64,000 nt of DNA from Paenibacillus dokdonensis (lineage in GTDB: Bacteria > Bacillota > Bacilli > Paenibacillales > Paenibacillaceae): NCBI RefSeq assembly GCF_004916975.1, contig NZ_STGQ01000001.1, forward strand, positions 1,760,993-1,824,992, in the 5' to 3' direction. Position 1 is the stretch's first letter; each line of letters begins with the position of its first letter. The notes under the pieces are model-generated. The model worked only from the letters and a program-made list of their open reading frames with translations, had not been told where the DNA came from and ran no database searches. The translations under genes and the position numbers were made by a program. Shown here in pieces: positions 25,274 to 33,824 of this stretch.

Positions 25274-26716
25274 TTAGATATTGTGAATGTAGATTTTGTC
25301 ATCAACAGCCAAACCCTGTGGAAAATGGTCCAGATAGGCGCGAATGGCTTCATGTGCATCGATCTCCAGAAGCTTGCGTCCCTCCTTGTATTTCTTCAGC
25401 ACTTGCTCACCGCCTCCAGCCACGCGGTAGGTCTTGTGTAGGTCCAGCGGCCGGCCGCCGATTTCAATATGCTGGATCCGGTGACCTCTCGGATTATAAG
25501 GCTTAAACGCCATGGCAAGGTTCGAGGACCGAAGGAGATAACCGCCCTTTTGCTGAAAGGGATCCGGAGCCATCACTTGCTCGAGGTTGGTCTCAAGAGC
25601 GTTCAAAATATCTTTACCTTCCAGCTCCATCATGAATATTCGGGGATTGGTAGGGATGATATTGTACAAATCCTTGGTGGTCAGCGTTCCAGGAAGCACC
25701 GGAGCTCCGTATCTCCAGCCATGGGAGAAGGTTACATCTGCGCCAGTGGTATGCTTGTAAGCATCTGTAATCAGACGGTCCATTGGCGCCTCATTCAGCG
25801 TCATCCGGTGCAGTGGGGTCATCAGCTTGCCGGCTGCAGGTGATAGAATATCTGCATAGGGACTTATGATCCGCTGGATGATGTCCGCTGTCTCCGGATC
25901 AGATTCATATTCATCCTCAAACAGCGTAACCAGCTCGTGACGGATATCGGTAATGCGGGTACCGTCATATTCCAGATCAATTCGTCCGATAAAAGAACCA
26001 TTGGCTCCGGACTGCACGATAAAAGTACCATTCGTGACAATCGGTCTTTCAATCCGGTCATGGCTGTGGCCGCTGAGCAATATATCAATACCGGGAACCA
26101 GCGAAGCAAGCTTGATATCAAGCGGTAGACCCATATGGCTGAGTACAACGATCAAGTCGACATGTTCTTCAGTGCGGAGGCGCGGAATAAGTGTCGTTAG
26201 CTCGGTCGTTCCTAGCGTGAATTTTACATGTTCCGAAAAGGATGGAGGCATGGTCTCATGAACATGAGGATAGGTCAATCCGACGATGCCTACTCTGCAG
26301 CCTTGAAATTCCTTGATGACATAAGGTTCATACATTAAATTCGGATCATTGCTATGCAAATTGGCTGCCAGAACCGGGAACTTCAACTGTGTGGACAATC
26401 GGTGCAGCTGTTCGGGTCCATAAGCATAATCCCAGTTGCCTGGGACCATGGCATCAAGCCCCATGGCATTCAGCAGCTCGGTCATCATATTTCCTTCAGA
26501 CAGTACTAGCGGAGCCGTGCCATGAAAAACATCTCCACCATCCACAAAGAGTACATTGCTGCTTTGCTTCCGCAGCTGTTTTACATAGGAGGCAATCCGG
26601 TCAAAGCCGCCGGCATTGCGGTAAACGGGCCGATCCGAGTGCCAAAAAAACTCAGGATGAGCTTCAAGACATCCATGGGTATCATTTTGCTGGAGAAGCG
26701 TTAGTTTCGTATTCAA
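25274..26716 (-). CDS. metallophosphatase / 5'-nucleotidase family protein, YunD-like
   Basis: 480 residues with the two domains of UshA-type 5'-nucleotidases. The N-terminal metallophosphoesterase has LLQQNDTHGCLE, VDGGDVFHG, GNWDYAYG in place of the usual GNHE, and LLSGHSHDR. The C-terminal domain has DVTFSHGWRYG and YNIIPTNP. There is no signal peptide, as in Bacillus YunD, so a cytoplasmic phosphodiesterase or nucleotidase is likely. TTG at 26716 is chosen because GGGAGG lies eight bases upstream; the longer frame to 26767 lacks a site. It is divergent from the membrane protein starting 57 bp away. Confidence 0.85.
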   Translation of the reverse strand: MNTKLTLLQQNDTHGCLEAHPEFFWHSDRPVYRNAGGFDRIASYVKQLRKQSSNVLFVDGGDVFHGTAPLVLSEGNMMTELLNAMGLDAMVPGNWDYAYGPEQLHRLSTQLKFPVLAANLHSNDPNLMYEPYVIKEFQGCRVGIVGLTYPHVHETMPPSFSEHVKFTLGTTELTTLIPRLRTEEHVDLIVVLSHMGLPLDIKLASLVPGIDILLSGHSHDRIERPIVTNGTFIVQSGANGSFIGRIDLEYDGTRITDIRHELVTLFEDEYESDPETADIIQRIISPYADILSPAAGKLMTPLHRMTLNEAPMDRLITDAYKHTTGADVTFSHGWRYGAPVLPGTLTTKDLYNIIPTNPRIFMMELEGKDILNALETNLEQVMAPDPFQQKGGYLLRSSNLAMAFKPYNPRGHRIQHIEIGGRPLDLHKTYRVAGGGEQVLKKYKEGRKLLEIDAHEAIRAYLDHFPQGLAVDDKIYIHNI

Positions 26717-26772
26717 CAGGCAAGCCTCCCTGAAAAAGAATTTACATGCATAGAAAGAAAGGAGCATTTCAA

Positions 26773-27444
26773 TTGCAAGTGATTATGCTTGGACCTTTAA
26801 TGCTGAAATATTCGCTGCTTATAACGATCATTTCCGTGGCGGCAGGATACCTTGTTACGCTTTTTCGTACGAGATACTTGGGAACGGATATTCGAAAGCC
26901 CATACTGGATGATCTGATGACAGCGCTTTTGATCGGTATCCTCGTATGGAAATTCAGCACTCTTGTATTTGATTTCAAGTCGGTCATCCGTTCACCGCTG
27001 TCGCTGCTTTATTACACGGGAGGCACACAGGGAATCATACTGGCTGTTATTATTGGTATCCTGATTCTCACTTATAAATGTATCCGGCATCGCAAGCCGT
27101 GGGTGCTTCATGCCAATGCTGCACTGACCTGGCTGATTGCGAGTTATGGTGTTATGAGCCTGCTTCAAGTTTTCTTATCGGATGGGGGAATAAGCTCGAT
27201 TGCCACCGCAATTGTCACCGCAGCAGTGATTCTGTATCAATTCAGGCATAAAGAACAGTTGAACAGCCTCCACCATCTAGATGTCTCAGTAATGTGGTCA
27301 GCCATCGGGATGTTCGCAGTCTCGCTTTTTGGCGAGAATGATATATTATGGTTAGGTTTCAGCAGCAAGCAGCTTATTTTGCTCTTCATTTCCATTCTGT
27401 CTCTCATTATTAAGGTTATTATGGAGAAAAGAAACCAACTTTAA
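26773..27444 (+). CDS. integral membrane protein of unknown function
   Basis: 223 residues with about seven predicted membrane helices and a short basic tail. The segment YYTGGTQGIILAVIIGI preceded by a Pro faintly recalls prolipoprotein diacylglyceryl transferase (Lgt) relatives, but the catalytic residues were not identified, so this is only a possibility. The start is set at TTG 26773 because AAAGGAG lies eight bases upstream; ATG 26746 would begin before that ribosome site. Divergent from the YunD-like gene. Confidence 0.65.
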   Translation: MQVIMLGPLMLKYSLLITIISVAAGYLVTLFRTRYLGTDIRKPILDDLMTALLIGILVWKFSTLVFDFKSVIRSPLSLLYYTGGTQGIILAVIIGILILTYKCIRHRKPWVLHANAALTWLIASYGVMSLLQVFLSDGGISSIATAIVTAAVILYQFRHKEQLNSLHHLDVSVMWSAIGMFAVSLFGENDILWLGFSSKQLILLFISILSLIIKVIMEKRNQL

Positions 27445-27539
27445 CGAATTCATATCATTACTCATGCTGCCGGATAGAGTGGCCGAAGCTTTGACTTTAG
27501 ATTAGAAGATGACCTATCGAAAAAATACTTTTCTGCAAG

Positions 27540-27566
27540 AACCGCGTATAAACGCGGTTTTTTTTG
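27540..27566 (+). terminator. intrinsic terminator after the membrane protein gene
   Basis: ACCGCG (27541-27546) and CGCGGT (27553-27558) followed by a run of eight T. Confidence 0.8.
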
Positions 27567-27596
27567 GCGATGATACTAATTTTAGGCGAGAATTCA

Positions 27597-27626
27597 TTGA
27601 CATCTTTCCGGTAGAGTGAATATAAT
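27597..27626 (+). promoter_or_regulatory. sigma-A promoter of the metal ATPase gene
   Basis: Consensus TTGACA at 27597-27602, 18-bp spacer, consensus TATAAT at 27621-27626. Confidence 0.75.
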
Positions 27627-27643
27627 ATGCTTAACAAGTTTAT

Positions 27644-27663
27644 ATATGAACATATGCTCATAT
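27644..27663. promoter_or_regulatory. ArsR/SmtB-family (CzrA-like) operator
   Basis: ATATGA ACATATGC TCATAT is a perfect 6-bp inverted repeat with an 8-bp spacer inside A/T-rich flanks, the form of operators for zinc and cadmium sensing ArsR proteins. It lies just downstream of the transcription start of the metal ATPase gene, where a repressor would block transcription. Confidence 0.65.
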
Positions 27664-27694
27664 TATATTTACAGTTTGGATCGGAGGCATTACG

Positions 27695-29932
27695 ATGGCT
27701 GAAGCAACCGGTAAAATGAAACGGGAGCTCGTTCTGGATGGATTGGATTGCGCAAGCTGCGCAATGAAAATCGAAGACGGTGTGAAGAAGATGGAGGGCG
27801 TCACTTCCTGCTCCGTCAATTTCGTTAAGCAAACGTTAACCTATGAGACCGATGAAGAAAACGAACAGCTGCTGACCCGTGTAAAGGATAAAATTAAGAA
27901 GCTTGAACCACATGTAAAGGTGCTGGAACCCAATAAAAAGCCGCGGGGAACACAACATCACGAGCTTCATGATCACCATGCCGGACATAATCATGAACAT
28001 GGTCATGATCACAACCATCCTCATGAACATGGCCACGAGGATGCACACGGAGAAGAGGGACATTCCCACTCCCATGATCATGGAAGCGGTGGAACCAAAG
28101 TCATGGCGATACGACTGGCCGTTGGTGCTGTTTTGACCGCAGTGGGAATGCTCGTTCATGCGAATTCAATTGTTGAGCTTGTTATTTTCCTGGCAGCTTA
28201 TTTGGTTGTCGGAGGCGATATCGTCCTTCAGGCCGTTAAGAATATTATACGTGGCCAAGTATTTGACGAGTATTTTCTGATGTCGGTAGCGACGATAGGC
28301 GCTTTTGGAGTTGGACAGTATCCGGAAGGCGTTGCGGTCATGCTGTTCTATCAGGTGGGTGAGATGTTCCAGGGAATTGCAGTGAACCGTTCCCGTAAGT
28401 CGATCAGCGCGATGATGGACTTGCGTCCGGATTACGCTAACCTGAAAGTGGGCAATGACACCAAACGTGTAGACCCGGAAGAAGTGCAGGTTGGCAATCA
28501 TATTGTCGTAAAGCCCGGTGAAAAGGTGCCGCTTGATGGTATGGTTATCGAAGGAAATTCCATGGTGGATACATCGGCATTAACTGGTGAATCCGTACCC
28601 CGTGAAATTGAAAAAGGCCAAGAAGTATTAAGCGGATTTATCAATAAGAACGGCGTGCTTACCATTGAAGTTTCCAAGACTTTTGGCGAATCGACGGTAT
28701 CGAAAATACTGGATCTAGTTCAGAATGCGAGCAGCAAAAAGGCTCCTACTGAGAATTTCATAACCAAATTTGCCAGATACTATACGCCGGTTGTCGTTAT
28801 CGTGGCGCTGCTGCTGGCACTTGTACCACCGCTGATTGTAAGCGGAGCCGCCTTTTCGGATTGGATATACAGAGCACTTATTTTCCTCGTGATTTCTTGC
28901 CCATGCGCACTTGTGGTATCGATCCCGCTCGGCTTCTTCGGGGGCATCGGGGCTGCTTCCAAATCGGGTATTCTGATCAAGGGAAGCAACTATCTGGAAG
29001 CGCTGAATGACGTTAAATATGTTGTGTTTGATAAAACAGGTACCCTGACCAAAGGCGCTTTTAAAGTGTCTGATATCCACACATCCCTGGAGGGTTTTGG
29101 AAAAGATCAGCTGCTAGAGATTGCGGCCTATGCCGAATATCATTCCACTCATCCGATTGCAGAATCGATCCGCACGGCCTTCGGCAGAGAATTGGACGAA
29201 GCAAGGATTGAAGGCTACAACGAGATTCCTGGACATGGCATTCAGGTTAAGGTGGACGGTAAGGAAGTATTGGCAGGGAATACGAAACTTATGAATAAGG
29301 AATCCATTCACTTTGAACTGCCGGCGCAAGCGGGAACAACGGTTCATATCAGTGTGGACCATCAATATGCCGGATATATTACCATTTCAGATGAAGTGAA
29401 AGAAGATGCGGCTGAAGCGATCCGGACACTCAAGCAAATGGGCAAGACGACCATTATGCTGACGGGTGACGCGAGAAGCGTCGGTGAAGAGGTTGGACGC
29501 TCGCTGGGGCTGGATGAGGTTCATGCTGAACTTTTACCGCAAAATAAGGTTGAAGAGATCGAGAAACTGGACCGTAGAAAATCACCAAAAGAGAAGATTG
29601 TGTTTGTGGGTGACGGAATTAACGACACGCCAGTGTTAGCCCGAGCGGATGTTGGTATCGCGATGGGGGGGCTGGGTTCAGATGCGGCTATTGAGGCAGC
29701 AGACGTTGTTATCATGACGGATGAACCATCCAAGATTGCATCAGCCATTCATATCGCTAAGCGAACACGCCGTATCGTATGGCAGAATATTATATTCGCG
29801 CTTGGTGTCAAAGGGATCTTCCTCCTTCTTGGAGCATTTGGTATCGCAACAATGTGGGAAGCCGTATTCTCGGATGTAGGCGTGACGATCATTGCGGTTC
29901 TGAATGCGATGCGGGTACTGAAGGTAAGGTAG
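27695..29932 (+). CDS. Zn/Cd/Pb-exporting P1B-type ATPase, ZntA/CadA-like
   Basis: 745-residue metal-pumping ATPase. The N-terminal heavy-metal domain has GLDCASC (Cys19, Cys22), followed by a His-rich linker at about residues 90-135 with roughly twenty His. The core has the membrane CPC motif (SCPCALVVS, about 400), phosphorylation site DKTGTLT (about 446), STHPIAESI with the conserved HP, and GDGINDTPVLARADVGIAMG near 643. The last helix contains DVG, typical of the Zn/Cd/Pb subclass rather than copper. GGATCGGAGG supports the ATG. An ArsR-like operator upstream and a CzrA-like sensor gene 2.6 kb downstream fit zinc/cadmium control. Confidence 0.94.
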   Translation: MAEATGKMKRELVLDGLDCASCAMKIEDGVKKMEGVTSCSVNFVKQTLTYETDEENEQLLTRVKDKIKKLEPHVKVLEPNKKPRGTQHHELHDHHAGHNHEHGHDHNHPHEHGHEDAHGEEGHSHSHDHGSGGTKVMAIRLAVGAVLTAVGMLVHANSIVELVIFLAAYLVVGGDIVLQAVKNIIRGQVFDEYFLMSVATIGAFGVGQYPEGVAVMLFYQVGEMFQGIAVNRSRKSISAMMDLRPDYANLKVGNDTKRVDPEEVQVGNHIVVKPGEKVPLDGMVIEGNSMVDTSALTGESVPREIEKGQEVLSGFINKNGVLTIEVSKTFGESTVSKILDLVQNASSKKAPTENFITKFARYYTPVVVIVALLLALVPPLIVSGAAFSDWIYRALIFLVISCPCALVVSIPLGFFGGIGAASKSGILIKGSNYLEALNDVKYVVFDKTGTLTKGAFKVSDIHTSLEGFGKDQLLEIAAYAEYHSTHPIAESIRTAFGRELDEARIEGYNEIPGHGIQVKVDGKEVLAGNTKLMNKESIHFELPAQAGTTVHISVDHQYAGYITISDEVKEDAAEAIRTLKQMGKTTIMLTGDARSVGEEVGRSLGLDEVHAELLPQNKVEEIEKLDRRKSPKEKIVFVGDGINDTPVLARADVGIAMGGLGSDAAIEAADVVIMTDEPSKIASAIHIAKRTRRIVWQNIIFALGVKGIFLLLGAFGIATMWEAVFSDVGVTIIAVLNAMRVLKVR

Positions 29933-29960
29933 CTGCATGAAGTAAGAGCTTATATCAAAT

Positions 29961-29997
29961 AAGGGACTGTCCGATGATTCGGAACAGTCCCTTTCGC
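29961..29997. terminator. intrinsic terminator after the metal ATPase
   Basis: AAGGGACTGT (29961-29970) pairs with ACAGTCCCTT around an inner stem TCCG-CGGA. It lies between two convergent genes. Confidence 0.7.
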
Positions 29998-30011
29998 ATT
30001 TAACAAGTTGC

Positions 30012-31454
30012 TTATTTGATATTGTACGGCAGCTCGAAGGTCCACAAATCGGTTCCGTTTTCTTTGGAATCCGGATCGGTTACACCAAAGTCATTATCAT
30101 TGACAATCACCAGTGTATGTCCGTTTACGAGGGAAATTCCTTCGATTTTTTCATTGGGATACTTGAATTCAACCGCATCCAATACAGTCCGTTTTACAGG
30201 AGTTTGAATACCTGCCTGGCGGACTTCGCTCAGGCTGAGCTGTTCCAGAGTTTTACCAGCTTTGGCTGTGTCATCGTACTGCCCAAGGATATTCGTGGCA
30301 TTCTTCAGATCAATTGAAAAGATCTTCTTAAGCTGGGCGGCGTCTCCGGCATTTTTGTCGCGCTCATCGATGAGGAGTGTATTCTCATTTACCACGAACA
30401 TATCAGAAATAACAATGTCGGATTGCTTCAGATCCTTATACTGATCGGCGTCCTCTGTAATATAGGCATATTCGGCTACCGGTTTCAATGTGGACAGATC
30501 AATTTTCAAAATGCGTAAGGTACGGGAGTTGTCCACGTTTTTATCCGGGTTACGAAGAGGGCTCTGCATCGCCATGAACATCCATTTTCCGTCCGGTGTA
30601 ATGCCAACGGCTTCGGCTCCGCGATTCTGGCGGCGGGTCAGATATACGGCCGGTAGATTATCCTTCAGCGGCAAGGCGGCGGTATTAAGCTCGGCGCTGA
30701 TACCTTTTGGTGCAATACGCTGAAGCATCGTGCCATCACGTTTTACCTGAACGAGGTAAGGACCATACTCATCGGAAATCCAGAACGTGTCATCCTGCGG
30801 ATTATACGTTAGTCCTTCGACATCGAGTCCATACGGATCGTAGGAGATAACTTTTTCAGCAGCTGTGTCATACGGCACTTCATCACGGGTTTTCAGGTTT
30901 GGCAGTCCGGTAATCAGATTCGTTCCAGTGACTGGATCCTTGCCATTGATTTTCAGCGGAATCGTGTCAAGGATGTTGATTTGTCCTTTTTCCAGCTGGA
31001 TTTTATATATCGTTGGAGTGTAATTCGGAAGAGGAAAAGTGCGGCGGGTGGTTCCATTGACATCCACTTCACCGTTTGGTCCACGGTCAGCAGTTGTGTA
31101 GAACACATTGTCCGGGTCTCCGGGAATATGGGTAAGGGAAGAGCCGATGCCAAATTTGATGTTTTCCGCCAGATCCTTCTGATGAAGTGTATACGTTCCC
31201 GTCAGCTTTGGTTTGTCCGAGAATAAAGCCGTTTTGCTGACATCATCCCAGTCTACATATTTGCCCAGCAAATTTGCCAAGTCACGTACAGGTAAAAAGA
31301 GACGCCCTTGTTCCTCAATAGCAGCCGTTGATGGTGTGAATGCTTGTCCATTAGCAGAATATTGGACCTCCGGTGATGCGGCATGAACGGAAGGAAGAAG
31401 AGCGGAACCAACCGTTAGAGCAGCGATTGCTGAGATAAACCATTTTTTTGACAT
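30012..31454 (-). CDS. secreted phytase-like esterase protein with N-terminal stalk domain
   Basis: 480 residues. A classical signal peptide ends at VHAAS near residue 26. Residues about 27-75 (GQAFTPSTAAIEEQGRLFLP and VRDLANLLG) form a copper amine oxidase N-terminal-like domain, a common surface attachment module in Paenibacillus and relatives. The rest matches the 'esterase-like activity of phytase' beta-propeller family: ADRGPNGEVD, GLDVEGLTYNP, FWISDEYGPYL and a C-terminal IEGISLVNGHTLVIVND. Expected substrates are phosphoesters, but this family is poorly characterised. GAAAGGGG precedes the ATG. It has its own promoter upstream on the minus strand. Confidence 0.85.
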   Translation of the reverse strand: MSKKWFISAIAALTVGSALLPSVHAASPEVQYSANGQAFTPSTAAIEEQGRLFLPVRDLANLLGKYVDWDDVSKTALFSDKPKLTGTYTLHQKDLAENIKFGIGSSLTHIPGDPDNVFYTTADRGPNGEVDVNGTTRRTFPLPNYTPTIYKIQLEKGQINILDTIPLKINGKDPVTGTNLITGLPNLKTRDEVPYDTAAEKVISYDPYGLDVEGLTYNPQDDTFWISDEYGPYLVQVKRDGTMLQRIAPKGISAELNTAALPLKDNLPAVYLTRRQNRGAEAVGITPDGKWMFMAMQSPLRNPDKNVDNSRTLRILKIDLSTLKPVAEYAYITEDADQYKDLKQSDIVISDMFVVNENTLLIDERDKNAGDAAQLKKIFSIDLKNATNILGQYDDTAKAGKTLEQLSLSEVRQAGIQTPVKRTVLDAVEFKYPNEKIEGISLVNGHTLVIVNDNDFGVTDPDSKENGTDLWTFELPYNIK

Positions 31455-31510
31455 GTTATGTATGACCCCTTTCGAATGATGACCAAATATGTATATGTAT
31501 CATGGATTAT

Positions 31511-31540
31511 TGTATAAACCGAGTGTTAACGAGGTGTCAA
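31511..31540 (-). promoter_or_regulatory. sigma-A promoter of the phytase-like gene
   Basis: On the minus strand TTGACA (31540-31535), 18-bp spacer, TATACA (31516-31511), 57 bp before the start codon. Confidence 0.6.
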
Positions 31541-31660
31541 TGAAAAATCAGGGGAAGGTAAAATGTTGCGATTTATGTGAATAAGCAGGAAATGAGCTGT
31601 ATTTTTTGATACAATGTTTGTAAATGAGAAAGATTCTTAATTGGAGAGAGGGAATAACGA

Positions 31661-32257
31661 ATGAATATATCAGAAGCTATACGTACACGTCGCAGTATCG
31701 GAAAAGTCACACAGGAGGATATTCCTGTTTCTCAAATCGAGCAAATATTGGAGGCTGGGACTTGGGCACCGAATCACCGGATGACAGAGCCTTGGCGCTT
31801 CTTTGTACTTAGAGGCGAGGGACGAAAGGTACTTGGAGAAGCTTTGGCGGATGTAGCGCTGGCTTCGGCTGCAGATCCGGCATCACCGGAAGCAGCGGCT
31901 GCAGCGGAATCGGCAAGAACGAAGCCGATGCGAGCGCCAGTTGTGATTACAGTTGCCGTGACACCCAAAGAGCATGAGAAGGTCATTGAACTGGAGGAGT
32001 ATGGAGCCGTCTTCGCAGCGATTCAAAACATGCTGCTGGAAGCCCATGGACTTGGTCTGGGTGCCATCTGGAGAACGGGTGCGCCAACATATCATTCGAA
32101 GATGAATGAACATTTCGGGCTTGGCAGCAAGGATAAGGTACTTGGTTTTATATATCTGGGTGCACCTGTTGAGGGACAGCAGCTTCAGGGTAAACGTAAG
32201 TCTTTCGAGGAACTGACCGTATGGATTGACGAAGAAGGTTCTGTTGCAGGGAAGTAA
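31661..32257 (+). CDS. nitroreductase family protein
   Basis: 198-residue FMN-dependent oxidoreductase fold. It begins with the family signature SEAIRTRRSIGKV (FMN-binding Arg/Ser), then AGTWAPNHRMTEPWRFFVL near residue 35 and GLGAIWRTG near 138. It resembles the YdjA/YdgI type that reduces nitro compounds or dehalogenates; the natural substrate is unknown. GGAGAGAGGG gives the start. Monocistronic, with a terminator directly after it. Confidence 0.88.
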   Translation: MNISEAIRTRRSIGKVTQEDIPVSQIEQILEAGTWAPNHRMTEPWRFFVLRGEGRKVLGEALADVALASAADPASPEAAAAAESARTKPMRAPVVITVAVTPKEHEKVIELEEYGAVFAAIQNMLLEAHGLGLGAIWRTGAPTYHSKMNEHFGLGSKDKVLGFIYLGAPVEGQQLQGKRKSFEELTVWIDEEGSVAGK

Positions 32258-32287
32258 TAAGCCCAATTGACAATAGAGTTCTGTAAA

Positions 32288-32312
32288 CCCGCGCTTAGGG
32301 CGCGGGCTTTTT
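32288..32312 (+). terminator. intrinsic terminator after the nitroreductase gene
   Basis: CCCGCGC (32288-32294) and GCGCGGG (32300-32306) with CTTTTT after. Confidence 0.85.
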
Positions 32313-32498
32313 AGTGTGTGGTTAAGTGTTTCAATCAATAAAAGCAAAAGATGGCATAATGTTGAAAAAACTTGCTCTTGGCAAGTGAGACTGTGAAGGA
32401 AATGTGAAAAAGCCGCTGAAACGGTGAAAAACAACGTGACATGTTCAAATCATTCATATCGTTTCTTTACAGTTAGCGATTACAATGAGAGCGAAAAC

Positions 32499-32545
32499 AA
32501 AAAAACTGTCCCATCAAGTCTAAAATCAGACTTTTGGAACAGTCT
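32499..32545 (-). terminator. intrinsic terminator after the ArsR-type gene
   Basis: On the minus strand AAAGACTGTTCC pairs with GGGACAGTTTTT around a loop containing a second small stem, followed by a long T-run. Confidence 0.7.
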
Positions 32546-32554
32546 TTCTTCATG

Positions 32555-32926
32555 TCATCCGTGCTGGGTATGCTGAAGTGTTTGAACAAAAATTTGTTCG
32601 ATATGTGTATCATCAAGCGAGTAATAAACCGTTTTGCCATCTTTGCGGCGTTTAACAATTCTTAAATTCCGCAGATAACGGAGCTGGTGGGATACAGCCG
32701 ATTGTCCCATACCGAGCAGAATTGTCAAATCATGTACACACAGCTCTCTTTGCAGGAGTGCGTTGATTAGTTTTACCCGTGTGGGATCGCTGAATGCCTT
32801 AAACCAGTCGGCTACCTGTGAGGCGGCTTGATCATCGATCAGTCCTTCTTTTATTTTGCTTAGTTCAGACTCTGAACCCATGCAGGTTGCATCGCATTCT
32901 TCAATTGGATTGACGGACTGTTCCAT
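32555..32926 (-). CDS. ArsR/SmtB-family zinc/cadmium sensor, CzrA/CadC-like
   Basis: 123-residue winged-helix repressor. The recognition region is ELCVHDLTILLGMGQSAVSH followed by LRYLRNLRIV and a wing RRKDGKTVYYSL. The C-terminal helix has D-T-H, ten residues, then H-T-Q-H, an exact match to the alpha-5 metal site DxHx10HxxH that defines zinc sensors such as CzrA and SmtB. A Cys in ELCVHDL and two Cys near the N-terminus (ECDATC) recall CadC-type extra sites. The likely target is the ZntA-type ATPase gene 2.6 kb away. AAAGGTGA precedes the ATG. Confidence 0.92.
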   Translation of the reverse strand: MEQSVNPIEECDATCMGSESELSKIKEGLIDDQAASQVADWFKAFSDPTRVKLINALLQRELCVHDLTILLGMGQSAVSHQLRYLRNLRIVKRRKDGKTVYYSLDDTHIEQIFVQTLQHTQHG

Positions 32927-33083
32927 GGATTAATCACCTTTCTCTCGGTTCCGTGTTAAAGCTGATTATCCCAATTATAGCAAAAGAACACTTTAAACGG
33001 AATGATTACAGTTAAGAAAAAAGAGGAAATCCGTTTTACGTATGCATCATTGTAGGAGTGTAGCCAGAAAAGACGTAAAATTA

Positions 33084-33111
33084 TTAAAAATATAGGGTTC
33101 CATGGTATACT
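33084..33111 (+). promoter_or_regulatory. sigma-A promoter of the PCYCGC lipoprotein gene
   Basis: TTAAAA at 33084-33089, 16-bp spacer, TATACT at 33106-33111. Its position argues against a start codon at 33102. Confidence 0.5.
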
Positions 33112-33146
33112 TCATTTTAAAGAGGAATCCTTTAGAAGGAGAGATG

Positions 33147-33656
33147 ATGTTGGGTAAAAAGACACGTATTACGGTACTCGGAGTAATCCTTTCAAGTATG
33201 CTGTTGGCAGGCTGCGGAGTTAAGGAGGCTGAACCGGAGAAAGGTCATCAGGATTCTCACCAGGTGGTTGCTGCGAATGGGGATTTGCAGGAGATGACGC
33301 TGGGAACGGACAAGCTCCCGACTTTTCTGGATTCGCTTGATCCTGCTCTTAAGACCGCATATTCTACGGCAGCCAGCGTGAAGGACATTTTGACCTCGAT
33401 CCCGTGCTACTGCGGCTGTGGAGAAAGTGCCGGGCATCAGAGCAACCTGAACTGCTTTATTAAAGAAGTGAATGCGGACGGGAGCGTAGTGTGGGATGAT
33501 CATGGAACCCGCTGCGGGGTCTGCGTGGAAACCACGATGACCGTATCAAAGCTAAGCAAGCAGGGGAAATCGGTTAAGGACATTCGCAATATCATTGATA
33601 AAACTTACTCTACAGGTGAATATGCGGCTCCAACGCCTACGCCTGAAGTCATGTAG
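33147..33656 (+). CDS. PCYCGC-motif lipoprotein
   Basis: 169-residue surface lipoprotein. The lipobox LAGC is followed by an acidic linker, then the defining motif SIPCYCGCGESAGH near residue 85 and later NCFI and RCGVCVET, giving seven Cys in the mature protein. Proteins of this family are widespread in Bacilli and have no established function; the Cys pattern suggests metal or heme binding or redox activity (inference). ATG 33147 follows AAGGAGAG; an ATG three bases upstream is the alternative. Neighbouring genes deal with zinc/cadmium, but no direct link is proven. Confidence 0.82.
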   Translation: MLGKKTRITVLGVILSSMLLAGCGVKEAEPEKGHQDSHQVVAANGDLQEMTLGTDKLPTFLDSLDPALKTAYSTAASVKDILTSIPCYCGCGESAGHQSNLNCFIKEVNADGSVVWDDHGTRCGVCVETTMTVSKLSKQGKSVKDIRNIIDKTYSTGEYAAPTPTPEVM

Positions 33657-33680
33657 ATTCGTATGGATTCGAGTGAAGCT

Positions 33681-33714
33681 GCGCAGGTAAATAGCCTGCG
33701 CTTTTTATTTTTTT
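33681..33714 (+). terminator. intrinsic terminator after the PCYCGC gene
   Basis: GCGCAGG (33681-33687) and CCTGCGC (33695-33701) followed by a long T-rich run. Confidence 0.85.
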
Positions 33715-33824
33715 TTGAATCTAAATGAAAATCATTCTTTAAAAAGTCAACTTTTATTCCGATGTAGTTCATAATAGTTTAATATGTATATAGCAAATAT
33801 ATATAAAAAGAATGGTGAATCTTG

